Assembly: GCA_015501605.1 (NCBI GenBank)
Contig: JADNRZ010000012.1
Location: 1,426,001-1,490,000 of the forward strand
Source of the DNA: Panaeolus papilionaceus
Taxonomy: Eukaryota > Basidiomycota > Agaricomycetes > Agaricales
Direction of reading: 5' to 3'
Length of the DNA: 64,000 nucleotides
A model generated the notes under the pieces. The model did no database searches and was not told the origin of the DNA. It was given only the letters and a program-made list of their open reading frames with translations. The position numbers and the translations under genes were made by a program. Each line of letters begins with the position of its first letter. The stretch's first letter is position 1. Positions 22,533-34,435 of this stretch are shown in pieces.

Positions 22533-23867
22533 TCAATGAGTTTTCATCCTATACAACCGAGCAAACCATCGAAACGGAGCCCCAAAAACCCTACGCATCC
22601 TCGATGTACGATCTGGGATTTTTATTGGACCATAAGTAACCGGGAATTTTGGAGCGTTATCGAACTCTTCTAGCTGTGTCGAAAGTTTCATAAAGATCTC
22701 GGTTGTCTCCTCGAGTCTTGCATCTAACAGCGATACGAGATCTCTGTTCGCCTGGGTGTCCGGCTGCGCAAGGTCATACTCCAGCATTGATATTTCTCTC
22801 GAAAACAGGTCGATGCGCTGCATGAGGTCTTGATACAAGTATGTTCGATGTGATTGTGCGCGTGGGCCTGAAAGAGTATCGCGGTCGAGGATTCCAGTGC
22901 TTGTTCCTAGTGCGTTATCGATAATACCCAGAGCAGATTCCTGTGTATTGAGGAACTTGGTGATTTGGGCACCTTCTTGTATAACTTGCTGCACGAAGAA
23001 AAATAGGTTTATCATTAGCTCAACTCCACACCTGGCCGGTTTTGAAGGGGGAATACACAGTTCATGGCAAAGAATTTATATTCATACACACCTTCCACAC
23101 ACCCTCCTTCAGCTGCTTCCAATTCCCAAACGCACGCTTGCGCATGCTCGGGGTACACACGTTATTCCACATAGTCGTAACTATCGTCAGTGGTCTCCCA
23201 GGTTTGAGCGATAAACTGGGCTCGTCGGTGCGTGTAAGGGCTTTGAACAAGGCAATAGCCTTGCGTTTACTGGCAGGGAGTCTAGTATCGGTGATAGCAG
23301 AGAAGTAGAGGATGTGGTCGAATGTATGGATCCTGGAAGCATCACGCATAGAAAAGTAGTCATATGGATCAGGATTTAGTAGAAGGCAAAACAAGAACAA
23401 GAAAGGGTGATTCAGAGAGAGACTGCATAGCGTTTTGAATTATCGTAGACTTACATATTCTGATGCATCCACTTTCGTACCATCTCCACAATTTCTTTTT
23501 CCGAAATTTTACTGTCCGCAAATCCGGGACAATCCAGGAGTACAATATCGCGTGGAGTCATGTCAGTGTTCTGAAGTGCTGCATCGACGGCCGAGACATT
23601 GACCATTTTATATGCAGCGATTTGCTGGGTGACACTCTCCAACTGGTCCTTAGCTATCTGTAGATGTCTGTTTTGCGCCAATGCCTCGATGAACTAGTAA
23701 GTAGACACGACAAAATGTGACATCAATTGATGGTGTTTGGGATGGAGATTAGAGCGCATCATACCGAGCTTTTCCCAGTCCCAGTTGGACCCATAATGCT
23801 ACACAGATAAGTATACACCAGTCAAATTTAGGACGCGAAATGCTTACAGGATAGCCTTGGATCCCAT
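22533..23867 (-). CDS. P-loop GTPase (AIG1/G-domain type)
   Basis: Start ATG 23867 (MGSKAIL), then a small exon completing the Walker A/G1 motif GPTGTGKSS (about 23762-23805). FIEALAQNRHLQ follows, then the G3-type DCPGFADS (about 23530-23550) with a preceding DIVLL strand. A further exon reads RIHTFDHILYFSAITDTRLP and PLTIVTTMWNNV, which fits the later core strands; TTMW sits where a T/NKxD-like G4 would be expected but does not match it well. The C-terminal exon (about 22533-22990) is helical, QITKFLNTQES..MQRIDLFSREISMLEYDL.., ending in a basic RMRRVFGAPFRWFARLYRMK. Proteins of this layout are common, poorly characterised fungal GTPases. The last exon recurs as a fragment at 25226-25716. 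Confidence 0.78.
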
Positions 23868-24305
23868 TTTAGGTACCTCACCAAACTGGGCCGCAGATAC
23901 CTTGCCACTGATTCTGAGGTTCTCGTATGCAGGATACTGTGTAAGACCCGCCCGTCGCATCGCGCTATTCTACCTCAGATTGGGGTGTGTTGAACAGGAA
24001 GTAGGTAGACGGCTGCAAGCTGCCACGTCACGGTCAAAAGCGGAGGCGGTGTTGAAGCAACGACATATGTCGGCATTCAATCATCCATCCATGACTGCTA
24101 GTCTAAAAATAGATAGCCAATGACTTCCGGGCAGTCGAACCTACTTTATGGGGATGAAGTACAAAATGTAATCGAAGTTGCTCCCGCTGGAATAACTTGA
24201 ATGTCAAAGCAATACATTAACATTGGGAGTCCATGAGACGGAGGGCATACCCGTACCAATTGACGTTGTTCAGTCTGTACGTAGACATTGATTGTGTTGG
24301 AATAC

Positions 24306-24572
24306 TACTGTACCATTTCGATCAATTCGACGGTCAGCATGTCAGCAGCCCCTTGGTCGGGTCCAAAACCGGTTGGTGTCAGCAGTCAGCTCCCTTGAGG
24401 TCGAAAGCTCTCTCATTGTCGTCAATCCATTTCGGCCGGCCGCGAAGCGGCCAGGCAGTTAGTCAGGACCAGGTCAGCAGTCAGACACGGTGTGGTCGAA
24501 AAAAAAAATTGGACCAAGGTGTCAGCAGCCAGACCCCCGGTCGAATTGATCGAAATGGTACACCGTACAGTA
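24306..24572. mobile_element. Small TIR element (MITE), about 265 bp
   Basis: A 23-bp perfect inverted repeat (24309-24331 versus 24540-24562, containing CCATTTCGATCAATTCGAC) bounds the element. Outward of it both ends read TACTGTAC toward the centre; the right end carries an additional 7 bp. TA dinucleotides at 24306-24307 and 24571-24572 would fit a TA target duplication. The interior has no frame and contains repeated GTCAGCAG(T/C)CAG units plus a GGCCGGCCGCGAAGCGGCC palindrome near 24434. It lies between the GTPase gene and its partial copy. Confidence 0.7.
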
Positions 24573-25225
24573 ATAGGGGACTTGCCACCCTCACGTGATC
24601 ACCTATATCCCTCTGTTCGTAGCGTAGTACTTGAGGGTCCAGTACTCAGTACTTGACGGCTGGCAACAAGACCACTACGCCGTGCCTTACCGCGTCTGAG
24701 CTTGTCTCTAGGCCATTGGGGGCACTCAAGTGTGAACCCTTCCAATCGGCCGCTGAATATTCTACCAGCGCCGTTCAACCCAAGTGCCTCAATAAACTAG
24801 ACGGACAGGTGATATCTGGTCAGGTATGTGCCAGTGATACGCACCCGTCTCGAATCACATTAGATCAATCACGCACCGCGCTCTTCCCGGCTCACGATGG
24901 ACTCATGATTCTTACGGTGAGCTGTAGTTAGACATTTACACATATTCATCTTAGAATCGGCTCACAAGACATCCCAACTGGATTCAGGGTCTACTATCTT
25001 GAGTTTGTCAACGGTAACGTGTCCAGTCACTTTCAGGTTGTCATCCTCTGGAGTAGAGTCAACAGTCGCGTTCATTGTGCGAAATAAATATTACAAGTCG
25101 AATAAAAGATGTTCAGCAGTTGTCCGCCAAAGAGCACGATGTTAGCAGGACAGAAAGGGAGGATGTTTTTAATGACATACATATACGACAAACTAAACCG
25201 TACTACCCACCGATCACGATCCGAC

Positions 25226-25716
25226 TTAGACACAAGAAGACATTCCTCGACCAAGTACCGTCCGATTCAACCCACCAAACCATCGAAACAAAGCCCCAAC
25301 AGCCCTCCGTATCATCGATGTACGATCCGGGATTTGTATCAGACCATAAATAACCGGTACTATAGGGGCATCGTTGTTGAACTCTTCTAACTGCGTCGAA
25401 AGCTTGGTAAACACATCCGTCGTCTCCTGGAATCTCGCTTCCAATGGCAATACGAGAGGTTTGTTAGCCTGTGTATCCGGTTGGGCGAGGTCATACTCCA
25501 GCATTGATATTTCTCTTGAGAAGAGATCGATACGCTGCATGAGGTCCTGGTATAAATGTAACCTATGCGATTGTGCTCGTGGACCGGAAAGTGTGTCCCG
25601 GTCGAGGATTCCTGTATGTGTTTCTAGTGCGTTATTGATGATACCCAGAGCAGATTCCTGGGTGTTGAGAAACTTGGTGATCTGAGCTCCCTGGACGATG
25701 ACGCCCTGGATGAAGC
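25226..25716 (-). pseudogene. Partial copy of the GTPase C-terminal exon
   Basis: Reads QGAQITKFLNTQESALGIIN..GILDRDTLSGPRAQSH, MQRIDLFSREISMLEYDLAQ and IPDRTSMIRRAVGALFRWFG. This is closely similar to the last exon of the GTPase at 22533-23867. No ATG, P-loop or DCPGF exon precedes it, so the G domain is missing. The copied stretch is still open and ends with a different, shorter tail (stop at 25226). It is best explained as a truncated duplicate; expression as an independent helical peptide is not excluded. Confidence 0.78.
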
Positions 25717-26519
25717 CAAAGTAGGCATATGTTAAACTAATGGAAGCACAAGCTTGTATGTATGTTTTATTTCTATTTCTGTTATTTTACATCGTTCAAC
25801 CAGACTCAGTACCTAATCACTTTGTAAAAAATATTGAGTACCGAAACTCAGATGCCATTATTATTAGCCTCCTCACCTCTCATTCCCTATTCTTCATTTG
25901 AACCAGTACTATGTACCTCTCCGACAAATCAAGGTTGCATCGATGATTGTCACCCACAGTCCATGATAATTTATTACCCTTCCTCCGATACGCATGGATT
26001 GGGCCAACCAATCTAACTACCAAGGATTACGGTTACAGCCTCCAGCGGTACTTATCTCTTCCTCTAGAGGCATCCATTCACCTTCACCGATTTACTTGTA
26101 GCTCATCATATTCCGCGCCGCGCATCGTTGATTTGATCTCCTAAAATTATGAGGGTTCAGCAGTAGGAGGGATGTTTAAACACGACTAATCGAAGTTATC
26201 GCATCGACAGCTCATTCTGATGCACACCCTCATGGAGGTCCAAGTCAATCCATCCGTCAACGCAACAACACCCTGTATCATCCACCCATACATATTCTCC
26301 AAATCGTGCTCGCACGAATGATAGTCAATTATTCCACTAGTTACCTAACTAGTATTACTTGGTACTCGTCGAAAAAGTCCGGGTAAATTATATGCTAACA
26401 AACAAGTCTATCTATATATCCGCGTAACGCCCCCACATACATAGCTCGGCGGTATATGCTCATCACATCCGTAGATCACATTTCGCTGAGCTCTGCGCAC
26501 CGCACCAGCGGTGTGTGAC
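25717..26519. other. Intergenic, no gene recognised
   Basis: 3' flank of the Gdt1-like gene and sequence upstream of the GTPase fragment. AT-rich, with short chance frames only (for example 25834-26016 +). Confidence 0.5.
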
Positions 26520-27864
26520 TCACACCACATTCACCTGCTCACTCGCAATCGGAATCGTCATCTCCACACCCGAAGTCATAGCTAGCGCTTCGTATAGGTA
26601 GATGATGCCAAAGAGGAGGAAGAGGATAGAGCCGCCGAGGGTAACTGTTTGATTTGTTAGTAATGGTTCCGATGAGGGGATGTATCAAATTAGGAAGGAA
26701 AATTATGCAAATCAGAAGTCGATGACGAACACGAAGGACGAGAGGGGCGTAAGGGAGATAAGAAAATGTGGAGCAAGGCTTGTATGGCACGATAGAAAGA
26801 AGAAACGAAGGACGACGTACCATGCTTAACCGATATTTTAGTCGACACGTAGCGTCCGCCGATCACGGCGAGTGCGGTGCAGCAGCCATGACCGACGACG
26901 GTGCCAATGGTCACAAGGTAGACGTTCTGGTAGTGATAAGGAGGAAGACAATATGGTCAGTATGGGGCATGGCATGAAAATAGACGAGAAGAGTATAAAT
27001 AGGAGGATGACGGCGATAGACCACCTAGAAATAACGACGCGAGGGTGGAAGTGGAGTGGTATTTATAGAGAAATACCGGCTCGGGTTCACACCACCATTT
27101 GTGTTGAGATGACACGACGTCGCAGACGCAGGAGCGAGCGTCGGATTCAGCTCAGGGTCAAAGGAATGGAAAGAACAAAGAAAAGCGAATAGGGGGAAAG
27201 AACATACATGAGCAGCACCCAGTGCAATGGTCGCAATCTGACTTCTGTCGCCCCACTCTCCTAAGAACGTCAGAATAAACGCCTGAACAAACACAGGCCC
27301 CAAGAACAAGCTACAGAAATTCCTGGCACCCTCCGCCCAGGATGACTTCTTCGGTGGCGCCATCCCCGACCCACCCTTGACGGTCTCAGCCACACCAGCA
27401 CTATGCGGCCTACCACCCTCCTCCATCTCCTCCATTGGGATCATATGTCCATCACCTAAGGGACTAGGCACACCCGTCCCATCATGCTCAGCCTCGTCAT
27501 CCTCAATCTCCTCCTCCGCCTCCTTCATCTCCTCCGCAATCTTATCCTCCTTCATGGTTCTCGCCTCACTCAACATCTTGGCTCCAAACACCAGGAACAG
27601 CACGCCCGCGGCTACTTGTGTCCATTTTCTTGGGATTAGCGTGGGCAGGAGATGACCCATTGCTGCGGAGAGGATGGACATAACGACGAGGGAGCCAAAT
27701 GCGCCCATGAAGACGAGTAACCGTGGGTGACGCATGGCGAGGATGGCGGCTATTAGGAAGGTTTTGTCACCTATTTCAGAGACGATGATCATAGCGAAAG
27801 ATTGAGCGAGCGCTTCAAAGCTCAGCTCTGAGACGCCTGCTGCGTCGGTGAGGGCTGGCGCCAT
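26520..27864 (-). CDS. GDT1: Gdt1/TMEM165-like Mn2+/Ca2+ transporter (UPF0016)
   Basis: Golgi cation/proton exchanger family supporting Ca/Mn homeostasis and glycosylation. Start ATG 27864 (MAPALTDAAGVSELSFEALA). Two copies of the family signature E-x-G-D-[KR]-[TS] are present: SEIGDKTFLIAAILAMRHPR in the first half and GEWGDRSQIATIALGAAH in the second. They are separated by an acidic linker (EEMKEAEEEIEDDEAEHDG) as in other fungal members. Later exons give VTIGTVVGHGCCTALAVIGG and GSILFLLFGIIYLYEALAM, ending VEMTIPIASEQVNVV before the stop at 26520. At least three introns in the 3' half. Six or seven hydrophobic segments. Both catalytic Asp/Glu motifs are intact. Confidence 0.93.
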
Positions 27865-27940
27865 TGTTTTTGGACCTAGGGTTGATGGAAAGGAGAAGAA
27901 GAGAGAGAAGGGCCTGATTAACAATTGAAATTAAGAAGAT

Positions 27941-27950
27941 TATATATAAA
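27941..27950 (-). promoter_or_regulatory. TATA-like box of the Gdt1-like gene
   Basis: Minus-strand TTTATATATA about 80 bp upstream of the ATG at 27864. Confidence 0.45.
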
Positions 27951-28542
27951 TGCTGACCGAGGTATAATATATACGTTGACCAACAAGATTCTGGCTTGTG
28001 GTATAGACGTGTGTAAAGTATGGGGAGAAGGCAACGTTGGAGTTGTCAGTTTATTCTTGGCAACGGAGGCTGTAACAATTTCGTTGCTTGGAAAACTCCA
28101 CGTGAGGGTTTCTATTTATGGAATAACTGCCCCTATCTGATCATCACACCTCGTCCTCCTCATGATGGCGTCGGCATAAATACGACATTGATCGTTTTTG
28201 GATTCTGGCACGAGGTATAAGAGAACGAAACACTCATGCCAACTTGAAATATGCTATCCACAAACGTAGTTACAGAACCATTACAGCAACAGGAGACAAA
28301 TACATGCTGCAGGGAAGGTCGGATGGCAATGTCATGACAAGTGAACCTATAGCTGCGTCGCTTACCTACAGATGTGCCGACTCCAGGTATGAGCTTGGTG
28401 ATAGGGGAGGGGAGAGATTTTTGGTTTAAGAACGCTCACATCCCTGAACCCGAACACTTTACCTCTTACGGTCATCGTGTGTTTCTGTATACAGCTAGCT
28501 ATCGGACGTCCCCTATTTCATTCATAATTCTTCATTCGCACA
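27951..28542. other. Intergenic, no gene recognised
   Basis: Upstream of the Gdt1-like gene; frames on the plus strand (28020-28220, 28244-28429) carry no recognisable domain. Confidence 0.5.
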
Positions 28543-29157
28543 ATGGACAATACTGTCACCCCAAAGTATAAAGTACTCGAAGTCAGGGGCCCCGTTACTG
28601 TTGACAGAGTACAGCGACTAGACGATTATGACCTCGGTTTGAATATCTTGTGAGCGAAGAAGCGCTGAAGGCACGTTTCATCAACTTGGGACTGAAAATT
28701 TCAAGGTACCTCACTCACTAGTTCATATAATTATTCTGCTCCATTCAGAATCTCTTACAACTATATTCATTCAGAGCGCCATTACAAAGGGTGCTCGGAC
28801 AGTTTCACAACATGCACGCATCGGCTCTGTCAATTCTTGATGTGACCCTCTGCCCGTATATGAAAGCTAGTAGTTTCGCCTGGGATTTCACGGACCATTT
28901 TGCTTTTGAACCGATAGAGACAAGTCAAAAAGCAATGTTTGCTCCTGATCTCTTCGCAGACATCCAACAACGAATTGAAGGCCTGCAATCGGCACATGCA
29001 ACAGGAGCACCCAGTTTGCTTCCAATCTCCTGGCTGGCCTTCAACAGCGAATCTAAAGCCTACGTTCCGCACGTGCAGTAGCACAGTTGCGAAAGGGCAA
29101 GGGGGCAAGAAAGGGCTATCGAAACGTGTGGAGAAAATCCTTCCTTGTATTCAGAGC
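28543..29157 (+). pseudogene. Unidentified, probably decayed coding region
   Basis: I do not recognise this family. Plus-strand segments with coding-like composition lie in three successive frames. They are MDNTVTPKYKVLEVRGPV.. (28543 on); then EYLVSEEALKARFINLGLKI, which needs a one-base shift; then, after a possible intron (GTACCT near 28706), LGQFHNMHASALSILDVTLC through NSESKAYVPH. After another shift comes QLRKGKGARKGYRNVWRKSF to a stop at 29157. The frame changes suggest an old gene with indels. It could also be a real multi-exon gene whose introns I misplaced, or chance. Confidence 0.3.
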
Positions 29158-29265
29158 TGATGACGATGAACTGGTTCAATAGTCTAGAACTATTTAATCG
29201 TTTATCCGAATCACCAAATTGTTCGCAAAATCCCAAATACTCCCATTAAACCCCATCCAAATCAA

Positions 29266-30077
29266 TCAATAAACCCCAGGTACAAGTCTATACCTAACCC
29301 TCCCCGCCCACTCCTCCCACTCCCTCCCAAACGCCTCACGCAGCCTCTCATCCTCCTGCGGCGGCCTCCCAAAACAAAGCATATACGTCATCACCAACCG
29401 CAACCCCGCTAACCCATACCCTAACACGCACCCCATCCACGTATCCAGCACCCCCGATTCACGAACCCACGACCCCGGCGCCATGTTCCATAACGCGAAT
29501 CCAGGCGTCGCCAGGAGTGTACCGGTGTATGAGGGGTGCCGGACCCAGGCGTATACGCCATGTGTGATGAGTTTTTGATTTGGCTGAATCCCGACTTGAA
29601 AGGTGAAGTATGGACCTAGGGTTTTGTATGCTGCTAGTCGGAGGAGTCCGCCTGTGATGACCATTATCGCTGCAATGATTTGCGTAGGGGTGAGCGAAAG
29701 GTGGGTGAGGTGCCCGGATTTGAACATGAATATCCATCTGGTGGATTGCGCAAATAGAGACGCAGGTGCGTTTTTGGCGAGGATTGCGGATATGTCGGCG
29801 ATGCAGAGAACGAGAGACAAAATCTAATCCACCGCAAACGGCCATCGACGCGTCAATCCCGGAATCAAAAGCTATAAGAATCCTGCGAGCACTCACAGCC
29901 ATACTGATGCAGAAGCGCTGAGCCGACCTGCCGCTATTATCGAGGACACCCTTCAACTTCGTGCGTGAACCCGAGTTCAGCATCGGGTTAGGCGGGAGTA
30001 CAGATCGTGCATGGTACATAATACGCAGTAGCAATCGATAGCACAATCCTGATGAGGTCGCTCAGGGGGAGGGGCAT
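29266..30077 (-). CDS. ICMT-like methyltransferase (copy 4), with apparent frameshift in exon 1
   Basis: Exon 2 (29266-29820) is a full ICMT-like core: FTFQVGIQPNQKLI, WVRHPSYTG, PPQEDERLREAFGREWEEWA and VRYRLVPGVY. Exon 1 from ATG 30077 reads MPLPLSDLIRIVLSIATAYY like its paralogues, then runs into a stop. The expected continuation SVLPPNPMLNSGSRTKLKGV is present but one base out of frame (change near 30000-30020). Either the gene is frameshifted, or translation begins at a later ATG (30046 MCYRLLLRIM or 30019) giving a protein lacking the first membrane segment. Exon 1 is GC-richer than in copies 1-3. It lies 15 kb from the tandem trio, on the same strand. Confidence 0.78.
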
Positions 30078-30715
30078 GTTAATGAGATAGGACGGGAAGA
30101 AACACAGTCGCAGGTGCAAGTTCAAGTCGAACTTCTCTCTGGCCATTCCCAAGCTATAAATAGAAACGAGGGACACTGGGATACACCCATCACGATATCA
30201 ACGACCTGAGAAGTTCACATTGCTGACACCGCCGCCTTCCAATTGAACTATTTTTGTTCTTGTTCGCATTCTCAACTTCCTAGTTGAATAACAGAAGACG
30301 ATAAGATAGCAAAGTGATAATATGCATGATGTAATGCAGGTCGCCGTCGAAAATGTGTGAGAATGGACATTCCGAGTGGGGAGTGTGAAGGCGCAGTCTG
30401 GATGTGAAACGAAGAGGGTGGGGAGATAGCTGCGCAGAGAGTAAAGCAAACGAGGCGATGAAGTGATGCTTTGGAGGGATTGGATGAAGTGAGAGGGGTC
30501 AACGAGGAGGCAGGCCATCGTTAGCTTGACAACGGAGTATGAGAAAACGGAGCATGAGAATGACAACGATGACGATGGCGTGTAAAGCATATAGAATAAA
30601 AGTCCAAGCCGAAATCCAAAAAATAGAATCATAATCATACAAAACGAGCAACATCCAAACCTCAGAGACGAGCTCCAACGCCTACTTCACGGAACAAATT
30701 CCAGCTGACGTCTCC
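30078..30715. other. Intergenic between ICMT-like copy 4 and VTI1
   Basis: A 146-codon minus frame (30198-30638) is leucine/serine-rich with no recognisable domain and lies in the ICMT promoter region; I consider it chance. Confidence 0.45.
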
Positions 30716-31811
30716 TCACCGGAAAAGCTTGAAATACAAGATAGTCAACACCATCACAACGAAGAAGACGCCAATGCCAGAGTAAATATATCGTTGTCTC
30801 TTCATGCTATCCACCACCAACACAAATATTTCAACGTTAGCCAGTGCAAAAATAAAACGAAGAAAAGAAACATACTGTCTGATCATGCCTTTCAACGTCC
30901 CTGTCGCCCGCTCAACATGGGTATCCGCATTGTGAAGCTACACACCACCGTCAGAAAAGGAACAAATGCTATAAGGGAACCAACAACACACCATATTCCT
31001 TGAATTCTCAATCTGCTCTCTCTGACCCCTCAACGACCTCAAAATCTCAGCCCCGTGCGTCTCAGTCTCAAGCGCTAGGCTCGTACTCTCCTGGATCCGC
31101 CGACTACTATCCGTCAGCGTCTCTGTGCCTTTTAACAGCCTGTTCCTGTCCCCGTAGGGATCATCCGAGGAGTTGGCGTTGAAATTATTGGACCGGGAAG
31201 ATCCAGCGAGCAGATCCGTGCGCGCGAGTTGAGATTTTGAGTCTTTGGCTAATTTCTTGTACTTTGAAAGGTCGGACTTTGCGGCTTTGAGGCGGGTTGT
31301 GTACGGCATTCGAACGGATTGAGGGATTCCTTGGATTTCGATGTCGAGTTGGGCAATCTAGGTGATGATAACATTACAGAGAATGAGGGACGAGAGGGTG
31401 GAAATGAGGAAATAATCCAAGATGCGCAGTCGTGATGAGCAAGGTGCTTGAATGGGCGCTATAAGACAGAATTCCAACTCACAATATCATCAGCTTCATC
31501 AAGCTCGATTTCAACCTTTCTCAAGGCTGCTTTGCGTTGCTCTAATCATATAACAGGGCATCAGTACACCGTTCTAATCACCAATAACCCCACACCGCAA
31601 CAGCTGGCAACAAAGCCACCTATGAAGAGCCTGACTCCGACCACGACAACGCTCATCTTCTCCTTTAAAGCCCTCAATAAAATTTAGTTAAATCACACTA
31701 ACCTCCTAACAGACCCTTCCCACTCCCCTCTAGCTTATCCTTAATCCCAGAGATAATATGTTTAAAATCCGCCTCATAGCTCTCAAAAAGCGCCGTGGGT
31801 GTTTGATCCAT
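30716..31811 (-). CDS. VTI1: Vti1-type Qb-SNARE
   Basis: Vesicle fusion SNARE of Golgi, endosomal and vacuolar traffic. Start ATG 31811 (MDQTPTALFESYEADFKHII), an N-terminal helical domain (EQRKAALRKVEIELDEADDI, then IPQSVRMPYTTRLKAAKSDL). The SNARE helix contains LRGQREQIENSR, whose Gln marks the zero layer, and continues through a separate exon LHNADTHVERATGTLKGMIR. The last exon encodes the tail anchor IYSGIGVFFVVMVLTILYFK and ends FR before the stop at 30716. About 230 residues and five or six exons, as expected for Vti1. Housekeeping gene; divergent from DUF6534 copy f with a 695-bp shared upstream region. Confidence 0.92.
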
Positions 31812-32506
31812 GTTGAGTCTGGTTATGTGTAGCCTTTCAGGATCCAGGTGTCAGGGTGAGCTTCAAGACCTTTATAGTCAGGAGGAAGAAGGCGACGGGT
31901 TTGAGGCGAGTGTGTAGTGGTGGTGGTAGCCTGGCGGCAACGACCAACTACGGATCGTGATGTTGTTGACATTGCTGATGTAATGGCGGATGGGGTTATG
32001 GGGCTGTGCTCTATGTGCCAGTCCAGGCACGTGAGATGCCGATTCAAGAGCGTGATCCACTGAGAACGCGTTCGAGCTCGATCTAACGCGCGTCTGTGCT
32101 CAATAGTAGATCATAAGGCATGGCCTTGTCAGGTTTCAGAGAAGGTTCTAGAATGCATTGCTAGTGTCGCAGGACCCTCTCCTTGATATCAATTTTTTTC
32201 GTCTGACATACCCGCCTCGCAAGTTTCATATCAAACAATTCCTGCCTCACTTGTTCCAATCGCCCCTATCGCAACTTTTATATTACATCGCCTTGCCTTC
32301 ATCTTTCATGCGCGCGCTCCACACTTGTGAGTAGAAGGAGGCTCTTTTTGCACCCTCCTACGCGCGCTTCACCGCCACCTCGATCGAGGTGGAGTGATGT
32401 CACCTGTCAATTACACATCTGAATCATCACGACACATCCACGCTCTCTTTTCAGCAGCCCCGTAGACGTCGTTCATCCAATCCCTAATACCCGTCGAGTT
32501 TGAAAC
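31812..32506. other. Divergent intergenic region VTI1 / DUF6534 copy f
   Basis: Contains both promoters. Two plus-strand stretches near 32160-32500 are pyrimidine-rich (TTTTTTCGTC, CTCTCTTTTCAGC), as often seen ahead of fungal start sites. No gene seen; minus frames at 31823-32060 are chance. Confidence 0.45.
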
Positions 32507-34246
32507 ATGGCTAACGACGAGCCACTGCATGTCGATCTCGACGATACGATTGGTATCTTCGAGGTTGGCTCAGCTGTTGCCATTTTTCTGTTTGGAATCG
32601 TAACGCTTCAGACGTATTGCTATTTTACGACGTTTTGGAATGATAGATGGAATCAGAAGGTTCTGGTGAGTAACTTTAGGATTCCTAAGCTACTATACTC
32701 GATGCTTACGGAAATTCCTGGTTCTGGGAACTTAATGCTTAGGTCGGCGCGCTCTGGTGAGTAAAGAGCTCTTCCTTCAAGATGTGCTCGTAATGCACAA
32801 CTGAGGTACGTCACAAACAATGCTATAGGCTATTAGAACTCGGGCACACCATTGGCGTCTTCATTGAAGTGTATAAAGCAAGCATAACGCTATACACTCA
32901 ATTCGAAAATCTTGTTACATTCCCCGCTCTAGCTGCAGTGTTCGCACTCGGTGGTACAATCACACTCTGCGTACAGGTGAGCAGGGCCACGATTATTATT
33001 CCCCCATCCCACACTTCAGTCTGGGGTTTATCTACAATTTGCCAGCCTCCCAGCCTATAACTACATGCTTCTCGTTCCCTGTTTTACCGATTTTCCATCT
33101 TCCATTCCTTTCATTTTTCAACCTGCTCTTCACAGAACAACGCCTAAACTAACATTACCCCTTCTCCTGTTTCAGACATTCCTTGCCCTGCGCGTATGCC
33201 GCGTCATCCCCAAACCCTATGCCTACATCGGGATCATTTGCATCTTCATCTCATCCCTGCGCTTCGTCGGCAGCATCGCCCTCACCGTAGGAGCTGCTAC
33301 AACAACCTCAATAGATGTATTTCGTGCTCAGTGGAAGTGGCTCATCATATCGCTATTGAGCACGGGCGTAGCGGTGGATGTGACCATTGCAGTTGCAATG
33401 CTTTGGTATTTATGTAGTCAGAGAATGAGGGCGATGGCGAGGTGGGTTTTATTCGTTGAACTGATATTACTTGCGAGGTCTAAAGTTTAATTATTTCTCT
33501 TATCAGAACAGCACATATTATCGACAAGATGATTGGATATACACTTCGTAAGCAGGCTTGGGCTTCACAATAAGAATCTTAGCTAACCATGCCACTTCAT
33601 TATGATGCCAGGATCAGGCCTACTAACGAGTCTATCAGCCATAGCGTTGTTGGTCACTTTTTTATCCAAACCAACGACGCGTGCGTCCGCTTCCAACTTC
33701 CCGTATTCCTTATCCTCATCAATGTTCCCATTTTTTAGTGGCCTGGATTGCGATGTATACCTTCCTAGCGAAGCTCTACTCAAACGGCATGCTTTCAGTG
33801 TACGTCCCATATTCACCCCCTCGCTTTCTTCAACGTTCATTCATCTTTCATCAGACTAAACAGCCGCGAAGAACTACGCTACGAATGTGCAAATCCAGAA
33901 TCGCAGGAGCGATATCGAACGACATCGGGGCGTCCTGATGCCTGTAATAACCCGCTTTCCTCGAATATCCAGGTCAGTATATTGATCATAATTAGGTAAT
34001 TAATTCCGCTCATGATTTGGTATCTAGCCTATAGCCATCGAGATGAAAACTATAGAAACGATTCATCATGACAAAGAAGTGCGTTGTTTTTTTCCTCGTG
34101 CCTTCATACTTAGTGTTAAGTGTCATCATGGACCAACAGGAAAAACGGGATTTTCGACGTCCGTATGCTGGGGTTTAAGTACGACGTGGGATTACATTAG
34201 TCGTCTCCGCTGCTCGAATAACTCCTTCCATGCCCCAATTGTGTGA
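32507..34246 (+). CDS. DUF6534 multi-pass membrane protein (copy f)
   Basis: Start ATG 32507 (MANDEPLHVDLDDTIGIFEV), AIFLFGIVTLQTYCYFTTF to 32665, micro-exon at 32743-32756 (VGALW), then LELGHTIGVFIEVYKASITL. Later exons give ALRVCRVIPKPYAYIGIICI, WKWLIISLLSTGVAVDVTIA, AHIIDKMIGYTL, GLLTSLSAIALLVTFLSKPT and AWIAMYTFLAKLYSNGMLSV. The tail is LNSREELRYECANPESQERY.. and a last exon PIAIEMKTIETIHHDKEV. The stop at 34246 assumes no further intron after HHDKE; a GTGCGT there could be a donor, giving a different C-terminus. Same architecture as copies d and e but on the opposite strand, so inversion or dispersed duplication is implied. Converges on the flavoprotein gene at 34436. Confidence 0.82.
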
Positions 34247-34435
34247 AATGATATATAGTAAAGGATAGGCATAGTAACACAAAGAATAGAGAGCAAAATT
34301 GTCCGGGTATCGATGTCCTCCAAAATGCGAAACGGAGGTGTACATGAGCCTAAATACACTACGACTGGCTCTAGGGGTATTTAAGGTTCAGTTCCAGGAC
34401 TGTAGCGAAGGCGGGAAGGCAGATGTTCGGTGCGC

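Noticed and set aside
30198..30638. 146-codon minus frame between ICMT-like copy 4 and VTI1
   Set aside because: Leucine/serine-rich low-complexity text without domain, and it lies in the promoter side of the ICMT gene.
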